Of a stretch of 38,770 nucleotides of DNA, positions 38,587 through 38,770 are shown piece by piece. Source of the DNA: Reyranella sp. (GTDB lineage Bacteria > Pseudomonadota > Alphaproteobacteria > Reyranellales > Reyranellaceae); the NCBI GenBank assembly GCA_021732285.1, contig JAKFVH010000267.1, forward strand, positions 1 to 38,770, written 5' to 3'. A model generated the notes under the pieces. It saw only the letters and a program-made list of their open reading frames with translations. It was not told the origin of the DNA and made no database searches. Each line of letters starts with the position of its first letter. The first letter of the stretch is position 1. A program made the position numbers and the translations under genes.

Positions 38587-38770
38587 TCAGTCGCGGCGGT
38601 AGCCGGTGTCGCGCACGGCCTTGGCGACGCCGTTGCGGTTGTAGACGATCGCCACCCGGTCGCCCATCTGGACGTCGCCGTCGTCGGGCTGGGCGATGGT
38701 GACGCGCTGGCCGTCGTCCTTCTGGACCGTCACCTCGATGCCCCGGCGGGTCGTGTTCTGGTCGATCGCC
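38587..38770 (-). CDS. SlyB/17-kDa-antigen-like lipoprotein, C-terminal fragment
   Basis: Only the last 60 codons are in the window; the start lies beyond its end. The residues IEVTVQKDDGQRVTIAQPD, then VQMGDRVAIVYN and a terminal DTGYRRD match the C-terminal beta-strand domain of glycine-zipper 2TM outer-membrane lipoproteins (SlyB, Rickettsia 17-kDa antigen). The glycine zipper itself is not in the window, so the family call is moderate. Confidence 0.65.
   Translation of the reverse strand, partial: AIDQNTTRRGIEVTVQKDDGQRVTIAQPDDGDVQMGDRVAIVYNRNGVAKAVRDTGYRRD

Noticed and set aside
1..38770. Prophage, insertion sequence, CRISPR array, riboswitch or secretion/defence island
   Set aside because: No integrase, transposase, capsid, cas or restriction gene and no repeat-spacer pattern. 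Intergenic gaps are short, and I recognised no conserved aptamer. The only mobile-type module is HigBA.

Overview
The window is a densely coded, very GC-rich stretch (strong G/C bias at third codon positions) from a bacterial chromosome. The gene content points to an alphaproteobacterium, perhaps near Reyranella, Bradyrhizobium or other Rhodospirillales/Hyphomicrobiales: two orphan Bug/TctC receptors, an NnrU-family protein, a TrxR-like ferredoxin-NADP reductase, a YbaK-type deacylase, TfoX-N, many small catabolic enzymes and GC-rich intergenic palindromes. The genus is inference only. I see no phage, insertion sequence, rRNA or CRISPR. The only clearly mobile-type module is one HigBA toxin-antitoxin pair.

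Layout. 1-6.6 kb: a TauD/TfdA dioxygenase, a crotonase-family enzyme, murein endopeptidase MepA, a small lipoprotein, an ABC-2 exporter (ATPase plus permease) translationally coupled to a frameshifted endonuclease/exonuclease/phosphatase-fold gene, and a class I aminotransferase. 6.7-15.8 kb: envelope and small-protein genes (BamE-like lipoprotein, MORN protein, MliC-like inhibitor, three paralogous small secreted proteins), a split chromate transporter coupled to a CYTH/VTC-like protein, NnrU, a cupin-isochorismatase pair, a YbaK deacylase and an APC permease. 15.8-19.3 kb: an SCP2-like/alpha-beta hydrolase with a Bug receptor, and a membrane glycosyltransferase.

19.2-29 kb is the most coherent metabolic block. 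It holds a polar amino-acid ABC transporter (receptor, ATPase, two permeases), a hydantoin/Asp-Glu racemase, an N-carbamoyl-D-amino-acid amidohydrolase and a dihydropyrimidinase/D-hydantoinase, which are the three enzyme classes of D-amino-acid release from hydantoins. A DinB-family protein, a flavin reductase and the HigBA module lie among them. The HigBA module has a recognisable promoter with an embedded operator and is probably transcribed as a leaderless message.

29-38.8 kb: a hotdog thioesterase, a DapA-family aldolase, an ATZ/TRZ-type amidohydrolase, a tiny HTH protein coupled to a glutathione transferase, an epoxide hydrolase, the ferredoxin-NADP reductase, TfoX-N, one tRNA-Met(CAT), a second Bug receptor, a truncated VOC gene coupled to mnmA, and the C-terminus of a SlyB-like lipoprotein at the window edge.

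Two features recur. First, intergenic inverted repeats: three members of a nested palindrome family centred on TCATGA-TCATGA, a 106-bp element inside the amino-acid transporter operon, and several CCTCCCC/GGGGAGG hairpins. Second, very tight packing: many ATGA, GTGA or TGATG couplings, and three convergent gene pairs whose stop codons interlock in the same four bases.
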